Below are positions 1 to 8,595 of a stretch of DNA of 64,000 bases, piece by piece. Both the position numbers and the translations under genes were made by a program. Source of the DNA: Siculibacillus sp. (GTDB taxonomy: Bacteria; Pseudomonadota; Alphaproteobacteria; Rhizobiales; Ancalomicrobiaceae); NCBI GenBank assembly GCA_030247555.1, contig JAOTSD010000012.1:1-64000 (forward strand). The letters run 5' to 3'. The notes beneath the pieces are model-generated. The model searched no databases. It saw nothing but the letters and a program-made list of their open reading frames with translations, and had not been told where the DNA came from. Numbering within the stretch: position 1 is the first letter of the stretch; each line of letters opens with the position of its first letter.

Positions 1-150
1 CGAGATCACCAGCGCCTCCGGCGCCATCGCCTCGACCCCCTCCGGTGTGATCGCGTCGTTGCGCGCCTCCACCGTCGCGGCGCCGAGATTGCGCAGGTAG
101 CGGCCGATGTTGGCGACGAAACTGTCGTAGTTGTCGAGGACGAGGATCAC
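1..150 (-). CDS. pabA: Aminodeoxychorismate/anthranilate synthase glutamine amidotransferase subunit (partial)
   Basis: This is the N-terminal 50 codons of a class I glutamine amidotransferase; the gene runs off the window's left edge. The start is GTG and the protein opens VILVLDNYDSFVANIGRYL, matching the family pattern of PabA/TrpG (DNYDSF-N). The catalytic Cys-His-Glu triad would lie outside the window. The GTG overlaps the TGA of the upstream pabB gene (GTGA), so the two are almost certainly translationally coupled. The pairing with a PabB-type partner favours folate synthesis (4-amino-4-deoxychorismate) over tryptophan, although PabA subunits can serve both enzymes in some bacteria. Confidence 0.85.
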   Translation of the reverse strand, partial: MILVLDNYDSFVANIGRYLRNLGAATVEARNDAITPEGVEAMAPEALVIS

Positions 151-1589
151 TCCGCCGCCTCCCGTCGCCCGCCGGGCGTGCCGCACGCCGCGCTCGCCTC
201 GCCGCGCGCCGCCGCCAGGATGCGGGCGGCCTTGACCAGCGTCTCCTCGTATTCGGCCGCCGGGTCGGAGAGGGCGGTGATGCCGCCGCCGACCGAGAAC
301 GTCGCCTCGCCGGCGCGAAAGACCACGGTGCGGATGGCGATGTCGAGATCCATCGCACCGTCGTGGCCGATGTAGCCGATCGATCCGCAATAGACACCGC
401 GGCCGTGGCCCTCGAGCTCGGTGATGATCTCCTCGGCGCGGATCTTCGGCGCGCCGGTGATCGAGCCGCCGGGGAAGGCCGCGGCGAGCGCGTCGATCGC
501 ATCGCGGCCTTCTGTGACACGGCCGGTGACCACCGAGACGAGGTGGTGGATGCCGGCGTAGCTCTCGATGCCACACAACACCGGCACGTCGATCGAATCG
601 TCGTCGCAGACCTTGGACAGGTCGTTGCGCATCAGGTCGACGATCATGACGTTCTCGGCGCGGTCCTTCTCGCTGGTGGCCAGCCGCGCCGCCGCCAGAA
701 CGTCCTCGGCCGGATCGTCGAGCCGCCGCGCCGTCCCCTTGATCGGACGCGCCTCGATGCGACCGTCGCGCAGCTCGAGGAAGCGCTCCGGCGACGAGGA
801 GGCGATCGACACCTCGCCGAAGTCGAGGAAGGCGGAAAAGGGCGCCGGATTGACCCGTCGCAGCCGGGTGTGGAAGGCGAGTGGGTCGAAGCCCGGCGGA
901 AGGGCTGCGACGAAGCGCTGGGCGAGGTTGACCTGAAAGATGTCGCCGGCGAGCACGTGCTCGATCGCCGCGGCCACCCGCGCTTCGTGGGTCGCGCGCG
1001 CGACGGTCGGTCGGAAGTCCAGCCGGACGGGTGCCTCGGCTTCGGTGCGCGCCGGACGTTCGAGCCGCATCAGGAAATGCTCGGCGCGTTCCTGCGCGCG
1101 CCGCCGCCGTGCCGCGCGGCCCGTCTCCGGCCGCCCGGTCGAGATCAGGCGGACCCGGCTCTCGACGTGGTCGAAGGCGACGAACGTGTCGTAGAAGCCG
1201 AAGACCATCTCCGGCACGGGTTCGGCCGAAGCCGGCTCGGGCAACCGCTCCAACCTGCGGCCGAAATCATAGGAGACGTAACCGATCGCCCCGCCGGCGA
1301 AGGGCGGCAGGTCCGCCGAGCCGGTGGGGCGGGTGGTGAAGGCGAGTAGTCGGCGCAATTCGTCGAGCGGCGCGCCGGAAACTTCGCTCCCGTCACGAAA
1401 GGCGCGGCCCGAGCGCACCGTCAGGGTGGTCCACGGGTCGGCCGCGACATAGGACCACCGTCCGAGGCCGGCGTGAACGCCCAACGCCTCGGGTCGCATC
1501 GAACTGTCGAGAAAAACGAGGCCGGGGAGATCGACGAGTTGGCGCGCCACCTCGTCGGCCTCGACCGGCGCGAGGTCGCGGACGATCAT
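147..1589 (-). CDS. pabB: Aminodeoxychorismate synthase component I
   Basis: The 480-residue protein is a chorismate-binding enzyme that converts chorismate plus ammonia into 4-amino-4-deoxychorismate for folate synthesis. It has a TrpE/PabB N-terminal region (residues ~1-170) and the chorismate-binding domain (~200-465). The PIKGT motif at ~282 is typical of PabB and contains the nucleophilic lysine that TrpE lacks. Further family motifs are ENVMIVDLMRNDL (~315) and FPGGSITGAPK (~372). It lies directly upstream of the amidotransferase gene with a 4-nt GTGA overlap, forming a pabB-pabA operon. Length is normal for a stand-alone PabB without a fused lyase. Confidence 0.93.
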   Translation of the reverse strand: MIVRDLAPVEADEVARQLVDLPGLVFLDSSMRPEALGVHAGLGRWSYVAADPWTTLTVRSGRAFRDGSEVSGAPLDELRRLLAFTTRPTGSADLPPFAGGAIGYVSYDFGRRLERLPEPASAEPVPEMVFGFYDTFVAFDHVESRVRLISTGRPETGRAARRRRAQERAEHFLMRLERPARTEAEAPVRLDFRPTVARATHEARVAAAIEHVLAGDIFQVNLAQRFVAALPPGFDPLAFHTRLRRVNPAPFSAFLDFGEVSIASSSPERFLELRDGRIEARPIKGTARRLDDPAEDVLAAARLATSEKDRAENVMIVDLMRNDLSKVCDDDSIDVPVLCGIESYAGIHHLVSVVTGRVTEGRDAIDALAAAFPGGSITGAPKIRAEEIITELEGHGRGVYCGSIGYIGHDGAMDLDIAIRTVVFRAGEATFSVGGGITALSDPAAEYEETLVKAARILAAARGEASAACGTPGGRREAAE

Positions 1590-1607
1590 CTGCGGACGGT
1601 TCGCGGC

Positions 1608-1787
1608 TCAGCGCTCGGGGCGATAGACGCCGTCGTCGCCGCGCACGAGCCGGGCCGGCATCTCGGTCTCGACCGGAACCCGCACTTCGGCGAGTCGACC
1701 GGCGACCCGATGCATCTCCCGGCGCAGCAGCCGATAGGCGGTGTAGGCGGCCGCTCCGGCGGCGGCGGCCAGCAGGAACTGCGGCAT
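1608..1787 (-). CDS. Small single-pass membrane protein, unknown function
   Basis: The 59-residue protein starts at an ATG preceded by a good GGGAGGGG ribosome binding site; a longer in-frame extension upstream lacks such a site. Residues 4-20 are hydrophobic and rich in alanine and leucine (one membrane helix). A basic segment with RR motifs follows, and the C-terminus reads RLVRGDDGVYRPER, which resembles the DPxTGVYRP tails of short uncharacterised alphaproteobacterial proteins. It sits 18 bp upstream of pabB on the same strand and could be co-transcribed with it. Function is not recognised. Confidence 0.6.
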   Translation of the reverse strand: MPQFLLAAAAGAAAYTAYRLLRREMHRVAGRLAEVRVPVETEMPARLVRGDDGVYRPER

Positions 1788-1952
1788 GAACCCCTCCCTT
1801 CCCGGGGCGATCGACGCCCTCCGGTCTCTCCCTCTCATCGATACGACGAGATGGGGTCGACGGGAACCGCTGTCGAGAGCTTCGACCCGTCGCGCCCGGA
1901 AAAACCTGCGCGAAAATCGCGGCACGAACGAGGCGGCGGCCTCGGTGGCGGC

Positions 1953-2216
1953 TCAACGGCCGCCGTAGGCGCGTGAGACGAACTGCGGGGTGGGTTCGGA
2001 GTGGGCGCTCTCCTGCGCCCGGACCAGCAGAGCCCTCAGATCGTCGGCGACGCTCGGGCTCGGCGAGCCGGCCACCGTCGGTGCGCTCGGCGCACCGAAG
2101 CCGGGTGCCGCCGCGGCCGGCTCGGCATCCCCGCGGATCGCCGCCGCCGCGGTCTCCCGCGCCACCGCCTCCGGGCGGATGTAGGAGAAGGACGAACCGA
2201 TCGAGGTGATGGTCAT
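1953..2216 (-). CDS. Small hypothetical protein
   Basis: An 87-residue protein that I do not recognise. It opens MTITSIGSSFSYIRPEAV, has an alanine/proline-rich low-complexity middle (residues ~22-52), and ends in a more ordinary stretch with a short predicted helix (DDLRALLVRAQESAH). There is no signal peptide and no membrane helix. It lies alone between the pabB cluster and the uracil-DNA glycosylase gene, all on the minus strand. The ATG follows a run of G residues that could serve as a ribosome binding site. Codon use is like its neighbours, which supports it being real, but the low complexity leaves doubt. Confidence 0.5.
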   Translation of the reverse strand: MTITSIGSSFSYIRPEAVARETAAAAIRGDAEPAAAAPGFGAPSAPTVAGSPSPSVADDLRALLVRAQESAHSEPTPQFVSRAYGGR

Positions 2217-2344
2217 CGGGGAACCCCCGTCCGTGGTCGACGGAACCGCTCCGGTCCCGTTCGATCGACGACGATCCTCCCCAATCCTCGAGAAGTGACG
2301 AAGCGAATGCCTCGGACTTTAGCGATGTCGCCGATTTTCGCGGT

Positions 2345-3301
2345 TCACGTCCGCTCGTTCTCGCCGAGCGCCCGCTTCAGGGCGAGGAGGTCGCGGAAAG
2401 CGAGGCGCTTCTGGATGGGTTGGCGCAGCAGATAGGCCGGATGCAGCGTCGCCAGCGCCCGGATATTCCGCCGGCCGGTGTCGTATTCGATCCAGCGGCC
2501 GCGCAGCCGCGTGATGCCCTCGGTCGTTCCGGCCAGCGCCGCCGCGGCGGCTCCGCCGAGGAAAACCAGCACGTCCGGGTCGACCAGTTCGATCTGCCGG
2601 GCGATGAACGGCTTGCAGATCTCGGTCTCCTGCGGCGTCGGCGTGCGATTGCCCGGCGGCCGCCAGGGCACCACGTTGGCGATGTAGACGGCGCCGCGTT
2701 CGAGGCCGATCGTCGCCAGCATCCGGTCGAGAAGCCGCCCCGAGCGGCCGACGAAGGGCAGGCCGAGGTCGTCTTCCTCGCGTCCCGGCGCCTCGCCGAC
2801 CAGCATGACGCGGGCCCCCGGGTCGCCATCGGCGAAGACCAGGCGCTTCGCGGTGGTCCTCAGGTTGCAGCCGTCGAAGCTCTCCAGCGCCGCCCGGAGG
2901 TCGCCGAGCGTCGCGGCATTGCGCGCCGCGTCGCGCGCCGCCCCCACCGCGGCGTCGCCGGGGACCGCGGCGCCCATCGTCGCCCGCGCCACCGGTTGCG
3001 GCGGCGGTTCGAATCGCGGGCGCTCCGGCGGCGGTTCGAACCGGCGCGGCGGTGTCCCGCGCGCGTCGCCGGCGGGAAGCCGGGCCGGTCGCTCCTCGGC
3101 GTCATCGCCCGTCCGGGACGGTTCCGGCACCTCGGCCGCCGGCCCCGGCGGTGTCTCCGCGCCGCTGCGGGCCCGCGCCTGCCGTTCCTGCGCCTCGCGC
3201 GCCGTTTCGGCGAACCGGTCGGCCGGATCCTCGCCGAGCGCGACGTCGACGCCGGCGGCCACGTACCAGTCGAGAAGGGCGATCGCTTCAGCGTGTTGCA
3301 T
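2345..3301 (-). CDS. Uracil-DNA glycosylase, family 4/5-like
   Basis: This 318-residue DNA repair enzyme is expected to excise uracil from DNA. The N-terminal ~125 residues are a low-complexity, proline/arginine-rich extension with a short internal repeat (RFEPPP twice). The catalytic domain follows: motif A GEAPGREEDDLGLPFVGRSG, a central NVVPWRPPGNRTP, and motif B HPAYLLRQ near residue ~290. Family 4 and 5 enzymes normally carry four cysteines for a 4Fe-4S cluster; I can find only two (FDGCN and EICKP). It is divergent from the ETF-QO gene across a 235-bp spacer. Family assignment is sure; cluster content is doubtful. Confidence 0.85.
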   Translation of the reverse strand: MQHAEAIALLDWYVAAGVDVALGEDPADRFAETAREAQERQARARSGAETPPGPAAEVPEPSRTGDDAEERPARLPAGDARGTPPRRFEPPPERPRFEPPPQPVARATMGAAVPGDAAVGAARDAARNAATLGDLRAALESFDGCNLRTTAKRLVFADGDPGARVMLVGEAPGREEDDLGLPFVGRSGRLLDRMLATIGLERGAVYIANVVPWRPPGNRTPTPQETEICKPFIARQIELVDPDVLVFLGGAAAAALAGTTEGITRLRGRWIEYDTGRRNIRALATLHPAYLLRQPIQKRLAFRDLLALKRALGENERT

Positions 3302-3536
3302 GGATATGCGACATCATGACCTATACGGCACTTTATTCCACCTTGGCGGAAGGTGTGAAAGTGTCTAAGTGGTGCTGTGCAACATAGCGATGGGCGCCCT
3401 TTCTGGCGACTCCGAAGCGCGGTCGTTCTCGAGCGATGAATCGATTCGAGGCCATTGCTGCGTCGAGGGGCCCGGATCCGGCCCGGTGGCGTGCGAGGCG
3501 CGACCGGTCGGCCGCAACGACGAGGAGTTCGACGGC

Positions 3537-5213
3537 ATGAGCGAGGCAGCGGTGCTTCCCGAGCGCGACGCGATGGAATTCGACGTGGTGATCGTCGGCG
3601 CCGGCCCCGCCGGGCTGTGCGCCGCCATCCGCCTGAAGGAGATCGCCGCCGAGAAGGGGCGGGAGATCTCGGTGGTGGTGCTGGAGAAGGGCTCCGAGGT
3701 CGGCGCCCACATCCTTTCCGGCGCCATCGTCGATCCGATCGCCATCGACAAGATCTTCCCCGACTGGCGCGACGATCCGACCCATCCGTTCAAGACGCCG
3801 GTGACCGACGACCACTTCCTGTTCCTCGGCCCCGCCGGCTCGATCACCCTGCCGAACTTCATGATGCCCAAGCTCATGAACAACCACGGCAACTACATCG
3901 TGTCGCTGGGCAACGTCTGCCGCTGGCTCGCCGCCAAGGCGGAAGGCCTCGGCGTCGAGATCTATCCGGGCTTCGCCGCGTCCGAGGTGCTCTACGACGA
4001 CGAGGGCCGGGTCATCGGCGTCGCCACCGGCGACATGGGTGTCGGCCGCGACGGCGAGCCCAAGGACAGCTTCACCCGCGGCATGGAGCTGCGCGCCAAG
4101 TACACGCTGATCGGCGAGGGCGTGCGCGGCTCGCTGGCCAAGGAGTTGATCGCCAGGTACCGGCTCGACAAGGGTGCCGACGTGCCGAAGTTCGGCATCG
4201 GCATCAAGGAACTGTGGCAGATCGACCCGAAGAAGAGCCGGCCCGGCCTCGTCCGTCACTCCTTCGGCTGGCCGCTCGACCTCAGGACCGGCGGCGGCTC
4301 GTTCCTCTACCACCTCGACGACGATCAGGTCGTCGTCGGCTTCGTGGTGCATCTCAACTACGAGAACCCGCACCTGTCGCCCTTCGAGGAGTTCCAGCGC
4401 TTCAAGACGCACCCGGCGGTCCGCGACGTGTTCGAAGGCGGGAAGAGGCTCGCCTACGGCGCCCGTGCCATCACCGAGGGCGGCTGGCAGTCGGTGCCGA
4501 AGCTGACCTTCCCCGGCGGCGCGCTGATCGGCTGCTCGGCCGGCTTCGTCAACGTGCCGCGCATCAAGGGCAGTCACAACGCCATGCTCTCGGGCGAACT
4601 CGCGGCGGAAGTGATCGCCAAGTATCTCGCCGCCGGCCGCGCCCACGACGAGCCGATCGAATACGAGACCGGCTGGCGCAAATCCCTGATCGGCAAGGAT
4701 CTCCACAAGGTCCGCAACGTCAAGCCGCTGTGGTCCAAGTTCGGCACCATCCTCGGTGTCATGGCCGGTGGCCTCGACATGTGGACCAACGAGCTCTTCG
4801 GCTTCTCCTTCTTCGGCACGCTGAAGCACGGCAAGACGGACGCCGCGTCGCTGAAGCCGGCCGATCGGTGCGCGCCGATCGCCTACCCGAAGCCCGACGG
4901 CAAGATCTCCTTCGACCGGCTCTCCTCGGTGTTCCTGTCCAACACCAACCACGAGGAGGATCAGCCGATCCACCTGAAGCTCGCCGACGCGGGTCTGCAG
5001 AAGTCGTCGGAACTCGGCGTCTACGCCGGCCCGTCGACCCGCTACTGCCCGGCCGGCGTCTACGAGTGGGTCGAGAAGGACGGCGACAAGGTCTTCGTGA
5101 TCAACGCGCAGAACTGCGTCCACTGCAAGACCTGCGACATCAAGGATCCCAACGGCAACATCACCTGGACCACCCCGGAAGGCTCGGGCGGACCGAACTA
5201 CCCGAACATGTGA
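3537..5213 (+). CDS. Electron transfer flavoprotein-ubiquinone oxidoreductase
   Basis: ETF-QO is a membrane-bound flavo-iron-sulfur enzyme that passes electrons from reduced electron transfer flavoprotein (fatty acid and amino acid dehydrogenation) to ubiquinone. The 558-residue length matches the family. The FAD dinucleotide motif VVIVGAGPAGLCAA lies at residues ~15-28, and the C-terminal ferredoxin-like domain carries YCPAGVYEW and CVHCKTCDIKDP, whose cysteines ligate the 4Fe-4S cluster. I chose the ATG at 3537 (GAGGAG upstream, and SEAAVLPERDAMEFD then leads straight into the FAD fold). The frame is open for 56 more codons upstream, but that part has no family resemblance. It stands alone, divergent from the glycosylase gene. 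Confidence 0.95.
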   Translation: MSEAAVLPERDAMEFDVVIVGAGPAGLCAAIRLKEIAAEKGREISVVVLEKGSEVGAHILSGAIVDPIAIDKIFPDWRDDPTHPFKTPVTDDHFLFLGPAGSITLPNFMMPKLMNNHGNYIVSLGNVCRWLAAKAEGLGVEIYPGFAASEVLYDDEGRVIGVATGDMGVGRDGEPKDSFTRGMELRAKYTLIGEGVRGSLAKELIARYRLDKGADVPKFGIGIKELWQIDPKKSRPGLVRHSFGWPLDLRTGGGSFLYHLDDDQVVVGFVVHLNYENPHLSPFEEFQRFKTHPAVRDVFEGGKRLAYGARAITEGGWQSVPKLTFPGGALIGCSAGFVNVPRIKGSHNAMLSGELAAEVIAKYLAAGRAHDEPIEYETGWRKSLIGKDLHKVRNVKPLWSKFGTILGVMAGGLDMWTNELFGFSFFGTLKHGKTDAASLKPADRCAPIAYPKPDGKISFDRLSSVFLSNTNHEEDQPIHLKLADAGLQKSSELGVYAGPSTRYCPAGVYEWVEKDGDKVFVINAQNCVHCKTCDIKDPNGNITWTTPEGSGGPNYPNM

Positions 5214-5289
5214 GCCCGGAAAGTCCGAAAGCGGTTCGCGAAGCGCGTCCGGGGCGCACCTCGGGCGCGTTTCCCGTTCCGGGGGCTCC

Positions 5290-5919
5290 TCATTTCAATT
5301 TCCCCGGCATCCATCTCCTGAGCACCCATACCGCCGCGCCGAGGCCGGCGAGGACGAGGAGGGAGAGGATCGCGCCCGAGGTGGTGTCGCCCTTCTCGAA
5401 CATCCCCCAGGCGATCGCCCCGGCCGAACCGGGGAAGATCAGCACGGGGATCCAGACGATCGCCGAGCCGAGGTTGGCCGCCTGGAAGATGCCGTGGGGC
5501 ATGGCGGTGATGCCGGCGACGGTCGGCACGCTGGCGCGCAAAGGTCCGATGAAGCGGCCGACGACGACCGCCATCCAACCCCAGTGGGCGAAGACGTTGC
5601 GGGCCGCGGCGAGCGTCTCGGGGTGGCGAGAGAACGGCCACAACCGGTCGACCCCCGGCCCGAGTTTGCGCCCGACCCAGTAGGAGACGGTGTCGCCGAG
5701 GGTCGCGCCGATCGCCCCACCGATCCAGATGTCGAGGAAGGGCACCGTGCCCGCCCCGACCAGCGCGCCGGTCGCCATCATCATCCCCGTCGCCGGGACC
5801 AGTACCCCGACGACCACCAGGCTCTCGCCGAAGGCCATCAGCCCGTAGATCACCCCCGCCCAGGCGCGGTGGGTCTCGATCAGGCGGAGCGTGGTGTCGA
5901 AGAAGGCGGCGAGATCCAT
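5290..5919 (-). CDS. DedA family membrane protein
   Basis: An integral inner-membrane protein of the DedA/SNARE-associated (VTT) family, whose members act as lipid flippases or help maintain proton motive force. About five hydrophobic segments are visible. Family hallmarks are the early ESLVVVGVLVPATGMMM, the GATLGDTVSYWVGRKLG segment, and GRFIGPLRASVPTVAGI with the conserved arginines. I chose the ATG giving MDLAAFFD (209 aa); two ATGs further upstream are in frame (at 5940 and 6015), but they add a non-conserved proline-rich leader. It is convergent with ETF-QO and lies 111 bp downstream of the glycosyltransferase gene. Confidence 0.88.
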   Translation of the reverse strand: MDLAAFFDTTLRLIETHRAWAGVIYGLMAFGESLVVVGVLVPATGMMMATGALVGAGTVPFLDIWIGGAIGATLGDTVSYWVGRKLGPGVDRLWPFSRHPETLAAARNVFAHWGWMAVVVGRFIGPLRASVPTVAGITAMPHGIFQAANLGSAIVWIPVLIFPGSAGAIAWGMFEKGDTTSGAILSLLVLAGLGAAVWVLRRWMPGKLK

Positions 5920-6030
5920 GGCACCATCAGGGGCGAGCATCGATGTGGCGTCGATCGGTCGAGACGGTGGCGGCGAAGTATGGCGGAGGAAAGACGGAGG
6001 CGGCATCGGCGACACCGGCCGCTCGTGCCT

Positions 6031-6720
6031 TCATTCCTCGGTCCAGTCGCCCGTCGGGGTCGGGAAGCCGAGGCCGGAGGAGGTGATGCGCAAGAGCCTT
6101 CCGTAGCTCGGCGCCGCCCGCCCGCCTCGCGTCGGCGGCAACACGACCGCGTCGGCGCGCAGCATGTGGATCGCGGCCCGCGACAGGCGCCCGACGAGAT
6201 CGCCGTGGCCGGCGAAACGATCGGCGATGCGCGCGCTCAGGCCTTCGAAGTGGCGGCGCGAGATGATCAGCCCCTGCTCGCGCAACGGCCGGCCGAAGAG
6301 CGCACAGGAGAAGCCGACCATCCGTTCGGCCAGCCGCGGTCGCCAGCCGAACTCGTCGTAGGCGATGCGGAAGGTGGCGACATTGGCGTCGGCTCGCCCC
6401 GCTCTTTCGCTGCGCTCGACGAAACTCGCCGCCTCGCGATACCAGTCGCGCTCGAGATGGACGTTCGGCGCCAAGATGAGGAACCACGACGCTCGCCGCG
6501 CCACGTGGACGCCGGCGGTCACCCGGGTGAGCCAACCACCGGAGTTGTCCACCAGCGAACAGCCGGCCGCATCCGCGACGATTCGCGTGCCGTCGGAGGA
6601 ACCGGCGTCGGACACCACCACCTCGCGCACGATCCCCTCGGCCGCCGCCGGAACCAGCGAGGCCAGTGTGCGGGCGAGCCCTTCCTCGGAATTCTGGGTG
6701 GGGATGACGACGGACAACAT
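6031..6720 (-). CDS. Glycosyltransferase family 2
   Basis: The 229-residue protein has a GT-A fold start (MLSVVIPTQNSEEGLARTL), a nucleotide-sugar binding acidic region (VVSDAGSSDGT), and ends in a basic C-terminal half with no clear membrane helix. It is shorter than typical processive GT2 enzymes and resembles small rhizobial GT2 proteins of unknown acceptor. The canonical second acidic DxD is not obvious (LILAPNVHLE occupies the expected place), so catalytic competence is uncertain. The ATG at 6720 aligns with the family start. It is divergent from the radical SAM gene and upstream of the DedA gene, perhaps in one transcript. Confidence 0.78.
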   Translation of the reverse strand: MLSVVIPTQNSEEGLARTLASLVPAAAEGIVREVVVSDAGSSDGTRIVADAAGCSLVDNSGGWLTRVTAGVHVARRASWFLILAPNVHLERDWYREAASFVERSERAGRADANVATFRIAYDEFGWRPRLAERMVGFSCALFGRPLREQGLIISRRHFEGLSARIADRFAGHGDLVGRLSRAAIHMLRADAVVLPPTRGGRAAPSYGRLLRITSSGLGFPTPTGDWTEE

Positions 6721-6872
6721 GGACCGCGGGATCCTCGGGCGAAGGAGAGCCGCGCCGCGCGGGCGCGACGGAGGCCGGACGCGACCGGAATCGCGGCCCG
6801 GTTCCGTCTTACACGTCACACGCTCCGCCGACCAGCGGGCCGGGACTGGCGAATCGTCCAATTTCGTCACAT

Positions 6873-6887
6873 GTTCTTGTAATGTTC
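6873..6887 (+). promoter_or_regulatory. Candidate LexA (SOS) box, GTTC-N7-GTTC
   Basis: GTTC, seven bases (TTGTAAT), GTTC. This is an exact match to the direct-repeat LexA operator described for alphaproteobacteria. It ends 23 bp before the ATG of the radical SAM gene and lies in the divergent spacer with the glycosyltransferase gene. A palindromic GAACGTTC follows at 6892-6899. Confidence 0.6.
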
Positions 6888-6910
6888 TCGCGAACGTTCC
6901 AAGGTGCCCC

Positions 6911-8146
6911 ATGACCAGACGCGCCCTCGCCCGAACGAGATCCGCCGAACCTCTCTCCACCGCCGACGACGGCGAGCGACCCGCGCGCGACATCGCCGCC
7001 GATCGCGTCGCCGCGTCGGAAGCGGGCTTCGCCGCCGCGGCCCGCGACGACGGCGCGGTGGTGCTCGATGCGCGCATCGAGGCCGAGCGGCGACGCGGGC
7101 GGGGCGCCGCCTCCAATCCATCCGGCCGTCACGAGACGGAGAGTCGTATCGCCTTCGACGACGGCTGGGGTACGCTCGACGACCTGCCGCCCTTCACCAC
7201 CGAGGTGACGATCGAGAAGCCGAAGACGATCCTCACTCGGAACACTTCGCCCGACGTGCCCTTCGATCGGTCGATCAATCCCTATCGCGGCTGCGAACAC
7301 GGGTGTTCCTATTGCTTCGCCCGACCCACCCACGCCTGGATGGGACTGTCGCCGGGGCTCGATTTCGAGAGCCGCCTCTTCGTCAAGCCCGACGCGGCGC
7401 GCCTGCTCGAACGCGAACTCGGCGCCGCGGGCTACGTCTGCCGCCCCGTCGCCATCGGCACCAACACCGATCCCTATCAGCCGGTGGAGCGGCGCTTCCG
7501 CCTTATGCGCGAGATACTCGAGGTGCTCGATCGTTGCGGACATCCGGTGACCATCGTCACCAAGTCGGCGCTGGTGCTGCGCGACGTCGACATCCTCGGG
7601 CGCATGGGCGAGCGCGGGCTGGCCAAGGTGGCGCTGTCGGTGACCAGTCTCGACCGTCGCCTGTCGCGCTCGATGGAACCGCGCGCCGCGACGCCGGAGA
7701 AGCGGTTGGCCGCCGTCCGCGGCCTCGCCGAGGCTGGTGTGCCGGTGGGTGTGATGGTCGCGCCGGTGATCCCGGCGCTCAACGACACCGAGATCGAACG
7801 CATCCTCGAGGCCGCGGCGGCGGCGGGCGCCCGCGAGGCCGGCTACATCCTGTTGCGCCTGCCGCTCGAAGTGTCGGAGATCTTCAAGGAATGGCTGCTC
7901 GAGCATCACCCCGACCGCTATCGTCACGTCTTGTCGCTTCTGCGGGCGATGCGCGAGGGCAAGGACTACGATGCGGCCTGGGGCAGGCGCATGCGCGGCT
8001 CCGGCCCCTATGCGACGACCATGCGGAAGCGATTCGAAGCGGCGACCCGTCGGCTCGGCCTCGAGGGCGGTCGCGATGTCGCCGGCCTGCGCACCGATCT
8101 CTTCGTGCCGCCGCTCGGCGACGGCCGGCAACTGTCGCTCTTCTGA
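6911..8146 (+). CDS. PA0069 family radical SAM protein
   Basis: This 411-residue radical SAM enzyme belongs to the family related to spore photoproduct lyase (SplB-like); its substrate is unknown. The N-terminal ~80 residues are variable. The cluster motif is [18 protein letters not shown] at ~132 (Cys-x3-Cys-x2-Cys), preceded by [10 protein letters not shown], as in the family. [11 protein letters not shown] and the TKSALVLRD segment follow, and the protein ends DGRQLSLF. The ATG at 6911 has AAGGTG just upstream. An SOS-box-like direct repeat immediately precedes it, suggesting DNA-damage control and a repair-related role (inference). It is followed at 14 bp by the VOC gene and then rnhB, on the same strand. 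Confidence 0.9.
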   Translation: MTRRALARTRSAEPLSTADDGERPARDIAADRVAASEAGFAAAARDDGAVVLDARIEAERRRGRGAASNPSGRHETESRIAFDDGWGTLDDLPPFTTEVTIEKPKTILTRNTSPDVPFDRSINPYRGCEHGCSYCFARPTHAWMGLSPGLDFESRLFVKPDAARLLERELGAAGYVCRPVAIGTNTDPYQPVERRFRLMREILEVLDRCGHPVTIVTKSALVLRDVDILGRMGERGLAKVALSVTSLDRRLSRSMEPRAATPEKRLAAVRGLAEAGVPVGVMVAPVIPALNDTEIERILEAAAAAGAREAGYILLRLPLEVSEIFKEWLLEHHPDRYRHVLSLLRAMREGKDYDAAWGRRMRGSGPYATTMRKRFEAATRRLGLEGGRDVAGLRTDLFVPPLGDGRQLSLF

Positions 8147-8160
8147 GCCGGAGGTTCCGC

Positions 8161-8595
8161 ATGAAACCGCGTCTTTCCCTGGTCACTCTCGGCGTCGTCG
8201 ACATCGCTCGCGCCCGCGGCTTCTACGAGGCTCTCGGTCTCCTCCCGGGGTCGATGAGCAACGATCACGTCGTCTTCTACGACATGGACGGCATCATTCT
8301 GGCGCTCTACGGTCGCGGCGCGCTCGCCGCCGACGCCGGGGTGGGCGCGGCGGGCGGTGGCTTCGCCGGAATCACCCTCGCTTGGAATCTCGAGAGCGAA
8401 GCGGCGGTCGACGCCGCCTTCGCCGCGGCGCTCGCCGCCGGCGGGCGAGCGGTGAAGCGGCCCGAGAAGGTGTTCTGGGGCGGCTGGTCCGGCTACGTCG
8501 CCGATCCCGACGGCCACCTCTGGGAGATCGCCCACAATCCGTTCTTCCCCCTCGACGAGCGGGGGATCACCCGCCTGCCGGAGACCGTGCCATGA
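8161..8595 (+). CDS. VOC family protein (glyoxalase/bleomycin-resistance fold)
   Basis: A 144-residue vicinal-oxygen-chelate protein. Two beta-alpha-beta-beta-beta modules are recognisable: [20 protein letters not shown] at the start, and [20 protein letters not shown] at the end (the PDGHxWE motif with a metal-binding glutamate). Substrate cannot be told from sequence; such proteins are often called lyase- or dioxygenase-like. Its TGA overlaps the ATG of rnhB (ATGA), so translation of the two is coupled. A GGAGG-like site sits seven bases ahead of the start. Confidence 0.85.
   Translation: MKPRLSLVTLGVVDIARARGFYEALGLLPGSMSNDHVVFYDMDGIILALYGRGALAADAGVGAAGGGFAGITLAWNLESEAAVDAAFAAALAAGGRAVKRPEKVFWGGWSGYVADPDGHLWEIAHNPFFPLDERGITRLPETVP

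Noticed and set aside
3001..3045. tRNA T-loop-like GGTTCGAATC and GGTTCGAACC
   Set aside because: It is part of a duplicated RFEPPP segment in the uracil-DNA glycosylase coding sequence. No acceptor stem, D-arm or anticodon arm fits around it.
3333..5123. Long open frame (about 596 codons) antisense to the ETF-QO gene
   Set aside because: It is a by-product of G+C-rich codon use on the opposite strand; its product lacks any family motif, while the sense frame is a complete ETF-QO.
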